From Hyphomicrobiales bacterium (GTDB lineage: Bacteria > Pseudomonadota > Alphaproteobacteria > Rhizobiales > JAJFHR01), in assembly GCA_021775515.1 (NCBI GenBank), contig JAJFHR010000060.1, positions 1 through 6,538 on the forward strand: 6,538 nt of DNA. Direction: 5' to 3'. Shown in pieces: positions 1 through 6,478 of the stretch; position 1 is the stretch's first letter, and each line of letters opens with the position of its first letter. The notes beneath the pieces are model-generated. The model ran no database searches and was not told where the DNA came from. It worked only from the letters and a program-made list of their open reading frames with translations. The position numbers and the translations under genes are program-made.

Positions 1-680
1 CCTTTGTCGAAGAACTGCTCGTAGCAGGTGCTGCAAAAATCTATGCCTCTGCCCGCAATACCGAGGCACTTGCGGATTTGGTTGCAGATAATCTCGATCG
101 GGTTATTCCCGTTACTCTCGATGTTACCAGCGCCGATGATGTCAGTTCACTGGCTAACAATCATCCCGATGTAAACTTATTGGTCAACAATGCCGGAATT
201 GCCGCGTTTACCGGCCTTATTGCGGCTGACAACGATGTTGCCGCGCGCGCCGAAATGGAAACAAACTATTTCGGCACCCTTAACGTGATCCGGGCATTTG
301 CTCCTATCCTTAAAGATAACAAAGGCGGTGCAATCATCAATCTTGCTTCTATTGCCTCTTATGTAAATTTTCCGGTGCTGGGATCATACAGCGCGTCAAA
401 AGCTGCAGTTCATTCACTGACACAAGGTGTCAGGGCCGAGTTGACCGCGCAGGGAACCCTGGTCACGGGAGTTTATCCGGGCCCGGTGGACACAGATATG
501 GCGGCAGAGTTTCCTATGGATAAAACACCGCCAAATGAAGTGGTAAAAACCATTCTGGCCGCAGTTGAAGCCGGTGAGGAAGATGTTTATCCCGATCCTG
601 TTTCACAGGAAATGAACTCCGGTCTACGGGCTGATCCCAAGGTGGTTGAAAAACAGGTTGGGGAAATGTTGCCACAATAA
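1..680 (+). CDS. Short-chain dehydrogenase/reductase (SDR), N-terminus outside window
   Basis: This is a cytoplasmic NAD(P)-dependent oxidoreductase of the classical SDR family; its substrate cannot be told from sequence. The frame is open from base 3 (225 visible codons), so the gene starts upstream and the TGxxxGxG cofactor motif is missing only because of the window edge. The TTG at 78 is internal: the 25 codons before it read as a normal SDR helix and strand (FVEELL...IYASARN). Visible motifs are LDVT (about 117-128), NNAG (186-197), the catalytic Ser of NLAS (348-350), YSASK with catalytic Tyr and Lys (387-401; Ser to Tyr spacing of 13 residues, as in classical SDRs), and PGPVDTDM near 478-501, the usual PG...T cofactor-loop region. 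It ends with TAA and converges on the aldolase gene. Family assignment is firm; the specific role is unknown. Confidence 0.93.
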   Translation, partial: FVEELLVAGAAKIYASARNTEALADLVADNLDRVIPVTLDVTSADDVSSLANNHPDVNLLVNNAGIAAFTGLIAADNDVAARAEMETNYFGTLNVIRAFAPILKDNKGGAIINLASIASYVNFPVLGSYSASKAAVHSLTQGVRAELTAQGTLVTGVYPGPVDTDMAAEFPMDKTPPNEVVKTILAAVEAGEEDVYPDPVSQEMNSGLRADPKVVEKQVGEMLPQ

Positions 681-698
681 CCGGCACCCCCCGCCGAA

Positions 699-775
699 CC
701 GATCAATACGCCGATAAAAAACTGGCCTAAATGCTGGTCTCGGAAGCAGCATCGGCACTAAGGCGTATTGGTCGG
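699..775. repeat. Imperfect 14-bp inverted repeat in the convergent intergenic region
   Basis: The arm at 699-712 (CCGATCAATACGCC) pairs with 762-775 (GGCGTATTGGTCGG) over 14 positions with a single G-U/T-G pair; the inner 9 bp are perfect. A second inverted repeat lies inside: ATGCTG (731-736) with CAGCAT (747-752) around a 10-nt loop. As RNA this would form a long nested hairpin between the stops of the SDR gene and the minus-strand aldolase gene. It may be a bidirectional transcript end or a dispersed intergenic palindrome; one copy in one window cannot decide. There is no clear T-tract directly after either arm. Confidence 0.55.
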
Positions 776-797
776 GGGCAACGTTTTAATCGCCCCC
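774..797. terminator. Candidate GC-rich hairpin at convergent gene ends
   Basis: GGGGGC (774-779) pairs with GCCCCC (792-797) around a 12-nt A/T-rich loop. It sits between two converging genes, where a shared terminator is expected. It lacks a clean run of T on either strand, so intrinsic termination is only a guess. Its first two bases (774-775) overlap the right arm of the larger inverted repeat at 699-775, so the two structures compete slightly. Confidence 0.3.
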
Positions 798-841
798 ACC
801 TTCAAAATCGCCCAGAATGAAAAGAACCCTAAACCGAAGCC

Positions 842-1603
842 TTACTTACCAAAGACTTCTTTCAAATTAGCTTCGGCGCCTGCAGAGATAAAACCGACAT
901 CAGATCCCGCCGTAACTATTTGAAATCCCTTCTCAATCACCATGCGGGCATAATCCGTATCATTGGCAAAACACCAGGCTGCAACTTTGTGTTCGCGTGC
1001 CTTTTCGACAATCAGATCAAGGGCTTCAAGCACACTGGCATCGCGGATATCCAGTTTTTTCCCCCTGGTCAGGGAAAGACACAGATCATTGGGGCCAACG
1101 AGAACGCAATCAACCCCGTCGACACCCATAATTTCGTCGATGTTTTGCAAAGCCTGTTGCGTCTCGATCTGGACACAGCAAAACGTCCAATCATTGGCAT
1201 AGGAGGAATAGTCGTCATCGGTAACAAGGCGCGCGCGGACAGGGCCCCAACTGCGCTCACCCACGGGTGGATATTTGCCGGCTGAGGCAAAATTAAGTGC
1301 ATCTTCCCGGGTATTGATCATCGGCGCAATGACCCCTTGTGCACCGGCGTCGAGAGCACGGTGAATTAAGCCGGGCTCATTGTGGGGTATCCTTACCAGT
1401 GCCGGAATACTGGCGGCGTTGGCAGCCGTTATCATGGCTACCATATCGCGAAAGCCGCCTTGGCCATGCTGCAGGTCAATCGTGACCGTATCCCACCCGG
1501 CCTTGGCGGCCAGCTCCAGCGCCAATCCAGAGCCCAGCATCATCCAGACGTTGGACACCGCCCGGCCGGATTTCAAGGCGTTGCGAATTGGGTCTGCTTG
1601 CAT
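842..1603 (-). CDS. HpcH/HpaI-family class II aldolase (2-oxo acid aldolase / citrate-lyase-like)
   Basis: This 253-residue cytoplasmic protein has the length and fold signature of the metal-dependent HpcH/HpaI aldolases, which cleave or form 4-hydroxy-2-oxo acids, typically giving pyruvate plus an aldehyde. Motifs that can be aligned by eye with the family are DLQHG with the catalytic-base His at residue 46, the substrate-binding Arg at 71 (LVRIP), APMINT at 93-98, YPPVGERSWGP at 111-121, the metal ligand Glu at 147 (QIET), and GPNDL with Asp at 173 as the second metal ligand. The exact substrate is not predictable; the DLQHG form differs from the DGEH form of the homoprotocatechuate-pathway enzyme. 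The ATG at 1603-1601 gives the usual N-terminus, but its upstream AAGG-type ribosome site is weak. It begins 23 nt after the zeta/DUF1476 stop and is probably cotranscribed with it. Confidence 0.88.
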   Translation of the reverse strand: MQADPIRNALKSGRAVSNVWMMLGSGLALELAAKAGWDTVTIDLQHGQGGFRDMVAMITAANAASIPALVRIPHNEPGLIHRALDAGAQGVIAPMINTREDALNFASAGKYPPVGERSWGPVRARLVTDDDYSSYANDWTFCCVQIETQQALQNIDEIMGVDGVDCVLVGPNDLCLSLTRGKKLDIRDASVLEALDLIVEKAREHKVAAWCFANDTDYARMVIEKGFQIVTAGSDVGFISAGAEANLKEVFGK

Positions 1604-1626
1604 GATGTTGGCCTTATTGAACCGTT

Positions 1627-1959
1627 TTACCTAATTTCTTTTTCGTTTTCGATTTGCTCTACGGCCTTTGCCATCATGTCTTCCATCTCCCGCCTGATTT
1701 GATGGTCTGACTGATCGATTTTGTTGGCATCAAAATCACTGCGAATTTTGCGGAACACGTCTTCATCACCAGGTTCTTGCAAATCAGCAACCACAACCGT
1801 TTTTGCATAGGCTGCGGCTTCATCATCTGAAAGACCCAATTTTTCCGCTGCCCACATTCCCAGCAGTTTGTTTCTACGGGCAGTCGCCTTGAATTCCAAT
1901 TCGGCATCATGGGCAAATTTGCGCTCAAAACCTTCCTGGCGCTTATCGAAGCTTTTCAT
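1627..1959 (-). CDS. F1-ATPase inhibitor zeta-subunit family protein (DUF1476)
   Basis: This 110-residue, highly charged, helical protein has the conserved DUF1476 core: FAHDAELEFKATARRNKLLG, followed by WAAEKLG. In Paracoccus denitrificans the family member is the zeta subunit, which binds F1 and blocks ATP hydrolysis through its N-terminus. Many other alphaproteobacteria carry homologues whose inhibitory strength varies, so inhibition here is inferred. The frame stays open upstream to 2094, but the start at 1959 is preferred: it gives the family length of about 105-110 residues, begins MKSFDKRQ as expected, and is preceded by GAGGAA nine bases upstream. The extra 45 upstream codons show no family resemblance. 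The C-terminal third is a probable amphipathic helix rich in Glu, Met and Lys. The gene diverges from purC and lies 23 nt before the aldolase. Confidence 0.92.
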   Translation of the reverse strand: MKSFDKRQEGFERKFAHDAELEFKATARRNKLLGMWAAEKLGLSDDEAAAYAKTVVVADLQEPGDEDVFRKIRSDFDANKIDQSDHQIRREMEDMMAKAVEQIENEKEIR

Positions 1960-1968
1960 AGATAGTTG

Positions 1969-1974
1969 TTCCTC
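1969..1974 (-). promoter_or_regulatory. Ribosome binding site fixing the zeta/DUF1476 start
   Basis: On the minus strand this reads GAGGAA, nine bases before the ATG at 1959-1957. It is a strong Shine-Dalgarno match and argues against the longer reading that would start at 2094. Confidence 0.75.
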
Positions 1975-2087
1975 AACAAATATAACATCAACCCTAGCCA
2001 TAGCCTTTGCTATGCCGCAAATCAACCTGGCAGATATTATTGCCGAGATTATGTCCACCGGCTTTTTGGCCGGATTGCCAATGCTGT

Positions 2088-2144
2088 TTGACAAACCTGG
2101 GCTTTAGCCGTTTATGAGACATATTGCGAGCCACTCTTTATATG
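2088..2144 (+). promoter_or_regulatory. Candidate promoter(s) for the purC operon
   Basis: Two sigma-70-like arrangements are visible. The first has a perfect TTGACA at 2088-2093, but the best -10 is only TATGAG (2113-2118) at a 19-nt spacing. The second has GAGACA (2116-2121) and TATATG (2139-2144) at an ideal 17-nt spacing, each matching 4 of 6 consensus bases. Either would give a leader of over 100 nt before purC. This rests on hexamer matching alone. Confidence 0.3.
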
Positions 2145-2261
2145 AAAAAATCCGTGTGAATCAGTTGTTCCGGAGATATTTTTGGTGTAGGCCTTAAATT
2201 TACATCAGCCGGATTATGGATCCATTGCAGATCGGTGAAACTCCAGCAGAGATTCAAATAA

Positions 2262-3032
2262 ATGAACCGTCGACGCCGCGTTTTTGAAGGCAGGGCCAAA
2301 GTTCTATACGAAGGGCCTGAACCGGGAACGCTGATACAGCATTTCAAAGACGATGCACCCGCCATTAATGGCCAGAAACAAGAGGTTGTTGATGGCAAGG
2401 GCGTTCTCAATAACCGCATTTGCGAATATTTGTACAAACGGTTGAGTGATATGGGTATTCCCAATCATTTTCTCAAACGCCTGAATATGCGCGAGCAGTT
2501 AATCCAGGAAGTGGAAATTATTCCCGTTGGGGTGACCGTGCGAAATGCTGCGGCAGGCAATCTGTCCAAAAGACTAGGCATTGAAGAAGGCACGGCCCTG
2601 CCCCGGTCAATCGTTGAATTCAACTATAAATCTGACGACCTTGATGATCCGCTGGTATCGGAAGAACATATCACCGCATTTGGCTGGGCCAACCCTCAGG
2701 AAAGTGATGAAATGATGGCGCTGGCCCTGCGCATAAACGATTTTCTCAGCGGTCTGTTTCTTGGTGTCGGCATCCGTTTAATTGATTTCAAGATTGAATT
2801 TGGACGCCATTATGAAAATGAAATTCTGCGCATCATCCTCGCCGATGAAATTAGCCCAGATTGCTGCAGATTATGGGATGTCAAAACCAACAACAAACTT
2901 GATAAAGATCTGGCAAACAATGATTTAGGTGAACTCGTTGGTGCTTATCAGGAAGTTGCGCGCCGTTTGGGTATACTGTTTGAGAATGGACAAACAACAT
3001 TGAAGGGCCCGGTATTGGTCAAAAATGACTGA
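2262..3032 (+). CDS. purC: Phosphoribosylaminoimidazole-succinocarboxamide synthase (SAICAR synthetase)
   Basis: PurC joins CAIR and aspartate using ATP to give SAICAR in cytoplasmic de novo purine synthesis. At 256 residues it has full family length. The start MNRRRRVFEG and the end GPVLVK match alphaproteobacterial PurC as I recall it, which supports this ATG although its ribosome site (AGAG, about 10 bases upstream) is weak. Recognisable blocks are GKGVLNNRI (45-53), LNMREQLIQEVEIIP (74-88), GIEEGTALPRSI (106-117), VSEEHITAFGW (132-142) and LIDFKIEFG (173-181, the second family signature). Several usually conserved spots differ: GRAK at 10-13 where GKAK is usual, PAIN at 33-36 instead of TAFN, PVGV at 88-91 instead of PLEV, AGN at 98-100 instead of AGS, and SPDCCRLWD at 198-206. 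It opens the operon; purS begins at or just beyond its stop. Confidence 0.97.
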   Translation: MNRRRRVFEGRAKVLYEGPEPGTLIQHFKDDAPAINGQKQEVVDGKGVLNNRICEYLYKRLSDMGIPNHFLKRLNMREQLIQEVEIIPVGVTVRNAAAGNLSKRLGIEEGTALPRSIVEFNYKSDDLDDPLVSEEHITAFGWANPQESDEMMALALRINDFLSGLFLGVGIRLIDFKIEFGRHYENEILRIILADEISPDCCRLWDVKTNNKLDKDLANNDLGELVGAYQEVARRLGILFENGQTTLKGPVLVKND

Positions 3033-3057
3033 GGCTGAGACGAATATGGACAAAAAT

Positions 3058-3303
3058 ATGAAAGCGCATGTTAAAATCACGCTGAAAAAGGGTGTTCTGG
3101 ATCCCCAGGGCAAGGCCATTCATCAGGCGTTGGGCTCGCTTGGTTTTGACGGGATTGATCAGGTTAGGCAAGGCAAATATATCGAGATCGACCTTGCCGA
3201 GACCGATGAAAGCAAGGCCAGAGCCGCCATTGAGAAGATGTGCGAAAAACTTCTGGCCAATATGGTCATTGAAAATTACGCCATTGAGCTGGAGCAAACA
3301 TGA
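3058..3303 (+). CDS. purS: FGAR amidotransferase (FGAM synthase) subunit PurS
   Basis: PurS is the small structural subunit that bridges PurL and PurQ in the three-part FGAR amidotransferase and helps move ammonia from PurQ to PurL. From the chosen start it has 81 residues, the usual size. Recognisable parts are the first strand MKAHVKITLKKGVLDPQGKAI, where the family normally begins, then GFDGIDQVRQGKYIEI, and the conserved C-terminal block CEKLLANMVIENYAIE. Three in-frame ATGs compete: 3025 (overlapping purC by 8 nt, with no ribosome site), 3046 (GAGG and GAGA just upstream) and 3058. I chose 3058 from family alignment; 3046 has the best ribosome site and would add MDKN. The stop overlaps the purQ start by 4 nt (ATGA), pointing to translational coupling. 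Confidence 0.93.
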   Translation: MKAHVKITLKKGVLDPQGKAIHQALGSLGFDGIDQVRQGKYIEIDLAETDESKARAAIEKMCEKLLANMVIENYAIELEQT

Positions 3304-3989
3304 AAGCAGCGGTAATTGTCTTTCCCGGCTCCAATTGCGATCGCGATGTTGCAGTTAGCCTGAACGCCGTGATGGGATCGAGCCCGGAGATGGTGTGGCA
3401 CGGCAATGCCGAGGTTCCTAAATCCGACCTTATTGTTCTGCCCGGTGGATTTTCATATGGCGACTATCTTCGCAGCGGCGCCATGGCCGCTCATTCTCCC
3501 ATCATGAAAGATGTGATCAAAAAAGCAAATTCAGGTGTTCCGGTGTTAGGCATCTGCAACGGGTTTCAAATGTTGACGGAAACCGGGCTGCTGCCGGGTG
3601 TCATGCTACGAAACGCTAATCTCAAATTCATCTGCAAGGATGTGCAGTTGCGGGTTGAACGTAATGATACAGTCTTTACCCGGCGCTACAAAAAAGACCA
3701 GGTCATTACCATTCCCGTGGCTAATCATGACGGCAATTATTTTGCCGATGAAAACACCCTTGCCCGGCTCGAAGACAATAACCTCATAGCCTTTCGATAT
3801 TGCGACGCTGACGGCCATCCAACGGGAGAGGCAAATCCGAATGGTTCGGCCCGCAATATCGCCGGGCTCTACAACGAAAACTGTACCATTCTTGGTCTCA
3901 TGCCACACCCTGAACGTCTGGCGGACAAACAACTCGGCGGTATTGATGGTCTGGCGCTGTTTGAAAGCCTTGTGGAGACACTCCATTGA
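3300..3989 (+). CDS. purQ: FGAR amidotransferase (FGAM synthase) glutaminase subunit PurQ
   Basis: PurQ is the class I glutamine amidotransferase that releases ammonia from glutamine for PurL. The 229-residue protein has the normal length and a complete active site: LPGGFSYGDYLRSGA (47-61, oxyanion region), the nucleophile Cys86 in LGICNGFQ, and the His203/Glu205 pair in MPHPER. The N-terminus FPGSNCDRD and the ANHDGNYFAD segment (141-150) are typical of PurQ rather than other amidotransferases. Its ATG overlaps the purS stop (ATGA at 3300-3303), with GGAG at 3291-3294 five bases upstream. Its TGA overlaps the purL start. No key residue is missing. Confidence 0.97.
   Translation: MKAAVIVFPGSNCDRDVAVSLNAVMGSSPEMVWHGNAEVPKSDLIVLPGGFSYGDYLRSGAMAAHSPIMKDVIKKANSGVPVLGICNGFQMLTETGLLPGVMLRNANLKFICKDVQLRVERNDTVFTRRYKKDQVITIPVANHDGNYFADENTLARLEDNNLIAFRYCDADGHPTGEANPNGSARNIAGLYNENCTILGLMPHPERLADKQLGGIDGLALFESLVETLH
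3974..3978 (+). promoter_or_regulatory. Ribosome binding site for the TTG start of purL
   Basis: GGAGA inside the end of purQ lies seven bases before TTG at 3986-3988, an ideal spacing. There is no nearby ATG that would keep the N-terminal part of PurL, so this site supports the uncommon TTG start overlapping the purQ stop (TTGA). Confidence 0.7.
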
Positions 3990-6214
3990 GCAGTCAAGAT
4001 ACGCTTGGCCCTAGGGCTGACGAAATTACCCCTGAAATTGTCGCTGAACACGGCCTTAACCGGGAAGAATATGACCGGGTGTGTGAAAGCCTAGGTGGAC
4101 GGGCACCGAATCTTACCGAGCTTGGTGTCTTTTCGGTGATGTGGAGCGAACATTGCTCTTATAAATCCTCACGCGTGTGGCTTGCTAAATTGCCAACAAC
4201 AGGGCCCCAGGTGATATGCGGGCCGGGCGAAAATGCCGGTATTGTCGATATTGGGGACGGTCAAGCGGCCGTGTTCAAAATGGAAAGCCACAATCATCCC
4301 TCGTTTATTGAGCCCTATCAGGGCGCTGCAACCGGCGTTGGCGGCATTATGCGCGACGTTTTTACGATGGGTGCGCGGCCTGCTGCAAATCTTAACGCCT
4401 TGCGCTTCGGCTCTCCCGATCATGACAAAACCCGGCATCTTGTTTCCGGTGTTGTCTCAGGCATCGGCGGATATGGCAATTGCATTGGTGTGCCGACGGT
4501 TGGCGGCGAAGTAAATTTTGACAAAAGTTACGACGGCAATATTCTGGTCAATGCCATGTGCGTCGGGCTGGCTGAAGTTGATAAGATTTTCTATGCGGCA
4601 GCCTCAGGGGTCGGCAACCCGGTTGTTTATGTCGGATCAAAAACCGGCCGGGACGGCATTCATGGGGCGACTATGGCCTCGGCCGAATTCGACGATGATT
4701 CCGATGAAAAACGCCCAACCGTACAGGTCGGCGACCCGTTTACTGAAAAACTGCTTCTGGAGGCCTGTCTTGAGCTTATGGCGGGTGATGCCATCATCGG
4801 AATTCAGGATATGGGGGCTGCGGGCCTGACCTCGTCGTCGGTTGAAATGGCCGATAAGGGCGGTGTTGGCATTGAGCTTGATCTTGATCTTGTTCCCTGT
4901 CGCGAAGAGGCGATGACGGCATATGAAATGTTGCTGTCGGAAAGCCAGGAGCGCATGTTGATGGTGCTGACACCGGGGCGCGAAGACGGGGCCAAAAAGA
5001 TATTCGAAAAATGGGGTCTTGATTTTGCCGTTGTCGGCATTACCACCGATACCGGTCGTTTTGTTGCTAAACACCAAGGGAAAATTAAAGCTGACATTCC
5101 TCTCGATACGCTGGCCAATAATGCTCCCAAATATAACCGGCCCTGGATTGCCGGCGAAAAACGTCCGGTTATAGTCCCGGACGAGGTCCCTGCCCCAAAT
5201 TCTTTGTCCGATGCTCTGATTAAACTTATGAGTTTGCCTGATCTTTGTTCGCGGCGCTGGGTGTGGGAGCAATATGACCACATGGTTATGGGCGACACGG
5301 TCGGCCGGCCCGGCGGTGATGCGGCAGTGGTGCGTGTGCATGGCACTGATAAATCCCTGGCGGTAACGACCGATGTTACCCCGCGCTATGTCGCTGCGGA
5401 TGCTCATGAAGGCGGCAAGCAAGCCGTGGCCGAGACCTGGCGCAACTTAACAGCGACGGGTGCTCAGCCGTTGGCAATTACCGATTGCATGAATTTCGGC
5501 AATCCGCAACGGCCGGAAATTATGGGGCAGTTTGCCGGAGCGATCGAAGGCATGGCGGAAGCCTGCAACGCCCTGTCCTACCCGGTCGTTTCCGGTAATG
5601 TTTCGCTTTATAATGAGACCAATGGGCAAGCCATATTGCCGACCCCGGCGATCGGGGGAGTTGGCCTGATTAAAAACACCGAGCGACGTGCAAGTGCCGC
5701 GATCGGCCATGACGGCGATATTCTCCTGCTCGTCGGCACAGAGCGTGGCCATTTGGGCCAATCACTTTATCAACGCGATCTGGTTGGCAAAAGTGAAGGT
5801 GCCCCGCCGCCGGTTGATCTTACCGCAGAGCTGCGCAACGGCAACTTTGTCAGAGGCCTTATTGAGGCCGGGGATGTCGCCCATGTGCATGATTGTTCCG
5901 ATGGCGGTTTGTGGGTGGCGGTTAGCGAAATGGCAATGGCTGCTGACATTGGCGCCGATATTACCCTGGGATCACAGCAATTGCCCGCCCATGCAATCTT
6001 GTTTGGCGAGGATCAGGGCCGTTACATATTAAGTGTGGATGCAGATCAGGTGGCGAAGATTATCGCCAGTGCCGAAAGCTTGGCCATTCCTGTTCGCAAG
6101 CTCGGCGTTGCTGGTGGAAAATCGCTGAGGATTGACGGCGAACATGAGGTTAAACTTGCCGATTTACGGCAAGCCCACGAAAGCTGGTTGCCCGAGTATA
6201 TGAACACGGTCTAA
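3986..6214 (+). CDS. purL: Phosphoribosylformylglycinamidine synthase (FGAM synthase) subunit PurL, small type
   Basis: PurL is the catalytic, ATP-dependent subunit that converts FGAR to FGAM using ammonia delivered from PurQ through the PurS-bridged complex. At 742 residues it is the small PurL type (about 720-770), not the roughly 1300-residue single-chain enzyme, which agrees with separate purS and purQ upstream. Motifs: TELGVFSVMWSEHCSYKSSR (44-63) with catalytic-region His56, MESHNHPSFIEPYQGAATG (99-117, nucleotide and Mg site), GIQDMGAAGLTSSSVEMA (272-289), GDTVGRPGGDAAVVR (436-450), AITDCMNFGNP (497-507), VSGNVSLYNET (535-545) and HDCSDGGLWVAVSEMA (635-650). The two-fold repeated AIRS-type domain plan is visible. 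Translation starts at TTG overlapping the purQ stop by 4 nt. Intact throughout. Confidence 0.97.
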   Translation: MSSQDTLGPRADEITPEIVAEHGLNREEYDRVCESLGGRAPNLTELGVFSVMWSEHCSYKSSRVWLAKLPTTGPQVICGPGENAGIVDIGDGQAAVFKMESHNHPSFIEPYQGAATGVGGIMRDVFTMGARPAANLNALRFGSPDHDKTRHLVSGVVSGIGGYGNCIGVPTVGGEVNFDKSYDGNILVNAMCVGLAEVDKIFYAAASGVGNPVVYVGSKTGRDGIHGATMASAEFDDDSDEKRPTVQVGDPFTEKLLLEACLELMAGDAIIGIQDMGAAGLTSSSVEMADKGGVGIELDLDLVPCREEAMTAYEMLLSESQERMLMVLTPGREDGAKKIFEKWGLDFAVVGITTDTGRFVAKHQGKIKADIPLDTLANNAPKYNRPWIAGEKRPVIVPDEVPAPNSLSDALIKLMSLPDLCSRRWVWEQYDHMVMGDTVGRPGGDAAVVRVHGTDKSLAVTTDVTPRYVAADAHEGGKQAVAETWRNLTATGAQPLAITDCMNFGNPQRPEIMGQFAGAIEGMAEACNALSYPVVSGNVSLYNETNGQAILPTPAIGGVGLIKNTERRASAAIGHDGDILLLVGTERGHLGQSLYQRDLVGKSEGAPPPVDLTAELRNGNFVRGLIEAGDVAHVHDCSDGGLWVAVSEMAMAADIGADITLGSQQLPAHAILFGEDQGRYILSVDADQVAKIIASAESLAIPVRKLGVAGGKSLRIDGEHEVKLADLRQAHESWLPEYMNTV

Positions 6215-6244
6215 GATTGAAGCACAGTTCAGGGGAGACAAATC

Positions 6245-6478
6245 ATGCCAATGCCAGCCGAAGACATCGTTGCCTATATCAAAAAGGCGCTGCCCGATGC
6301 TGACGTCACGATCAGGGATCTGGCTGGCGACGGTGATCATTATTCCGCCGTCGTTGTATCTTCCGCTTTCGAAGGCCTGAGCATGGTCAAGCAACATCAA
6401 CTGGTCTACGCCAGCCTGCAGGGGCATATGGGCTCAACCCTGCATGCCCTGGCGCTGGAAACCAAAACGCCGGATTAA
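6245..6478 (+). CDS. BolA/IbaG-family iron-sulfur metabolism protein
   Basis: This 77-residue protein is a single BolA domain. BolA proteins bind monothiol glutaredoxins and share a [2Fe-2S] cluster, serving in iron-sulfur cluster delivery or iron sensing in the cytoplasm. The family core is clear: DHYSAVVVSSAFEGLSMVKQ at 31-50, then HQLVYASL and LHALAL, with the invariant C-terminal His at 67. The short loop GDGDHYS has His32 and no Cys, more like the BolA2/IbaG type than E. coli BolA proper, so I leave the symbol open. The start at 6245 has AGGGGAG at 6231-6237, seven bases upstream; a second ATG at 6251 is less well placed. It follows purL by 30 nt on the same strand, so probably belongs to the operon. 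A grxD gene often follows in related bacteria but lies outside this window if present. Confidence 0.93.
   Translation: MPMPAEDIVAYIKKALPDADVTIRDLAGDGDHYSAVVVSSAFEGLSMVKQHQLVYASLQGHMGSTLHALALETKTPD

Larger units (their letters stand above)
1960..2261. other. Divergent intergenic region between zeta/DUF1476 and purC
   Basis: This 302-nt stretch must hold the promoters for both divergent transcripts. Visible elements are a perfect 6-bp hairpin CATAGC-CTTT-GCTATG (1999-2014), a second hairpin CCGGC-TTTTTG-GCCGG (2058-2073), a 10-bp palindrome ATGGATCCAT (2216-2225), and promoter-like hexamers upstream of purC. Two tiny plus-strand reading frames lie here (31 codons at 2012-2107; 23 codons at 2216-2287), neither with a convincing ribosome site. 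I see no match to a gammaproteobacterial PurR operator and no purine-riboswitch core. The leader of purC would be long, about 110-150 nt depending on the promoter used. Confidence 0.6.

Noticed and set aside
920..1285. Plus-strand open frame opposite the aldolase
   Set aside because: It is antisense to conserved aldolase motifs, with no family resemblance or ribosome site.
1960..2094. 45-codon N-terminal extension of the zeta/DUF1476 protein
   Set aside because: The family begins at the Met at 1959, which has a strong ribosome site nine bases upstream; the extension shows no family similarity and would remove the promoter space.
2012..2107. 31-codon plus-strand frame (MPQINLADII...) in the divergent region
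   Set aside because: It has no ribosome site, its start lies in a hairpin, and I recognise no family; its product reads plausibly, but nothing supports it as a gene.
2145..2261. Purine riboswitch in the purC leader
   Set aside because: I could not find the three-way junction core or its conserved loops; a covariance-model search would settle it.
3606..3986. Minus-strand open frame inside purQ
   Set aside because: It is a shadow of the conserved purQ frame with no independent support.
4637..5422. Long minus-strand open frame (261 codons) inside purL
   Set aside because: It is fully antisense to a strongly conserved part of PurL, has no recognisable domain, and has a composition typical of an opposite-strand shadow.
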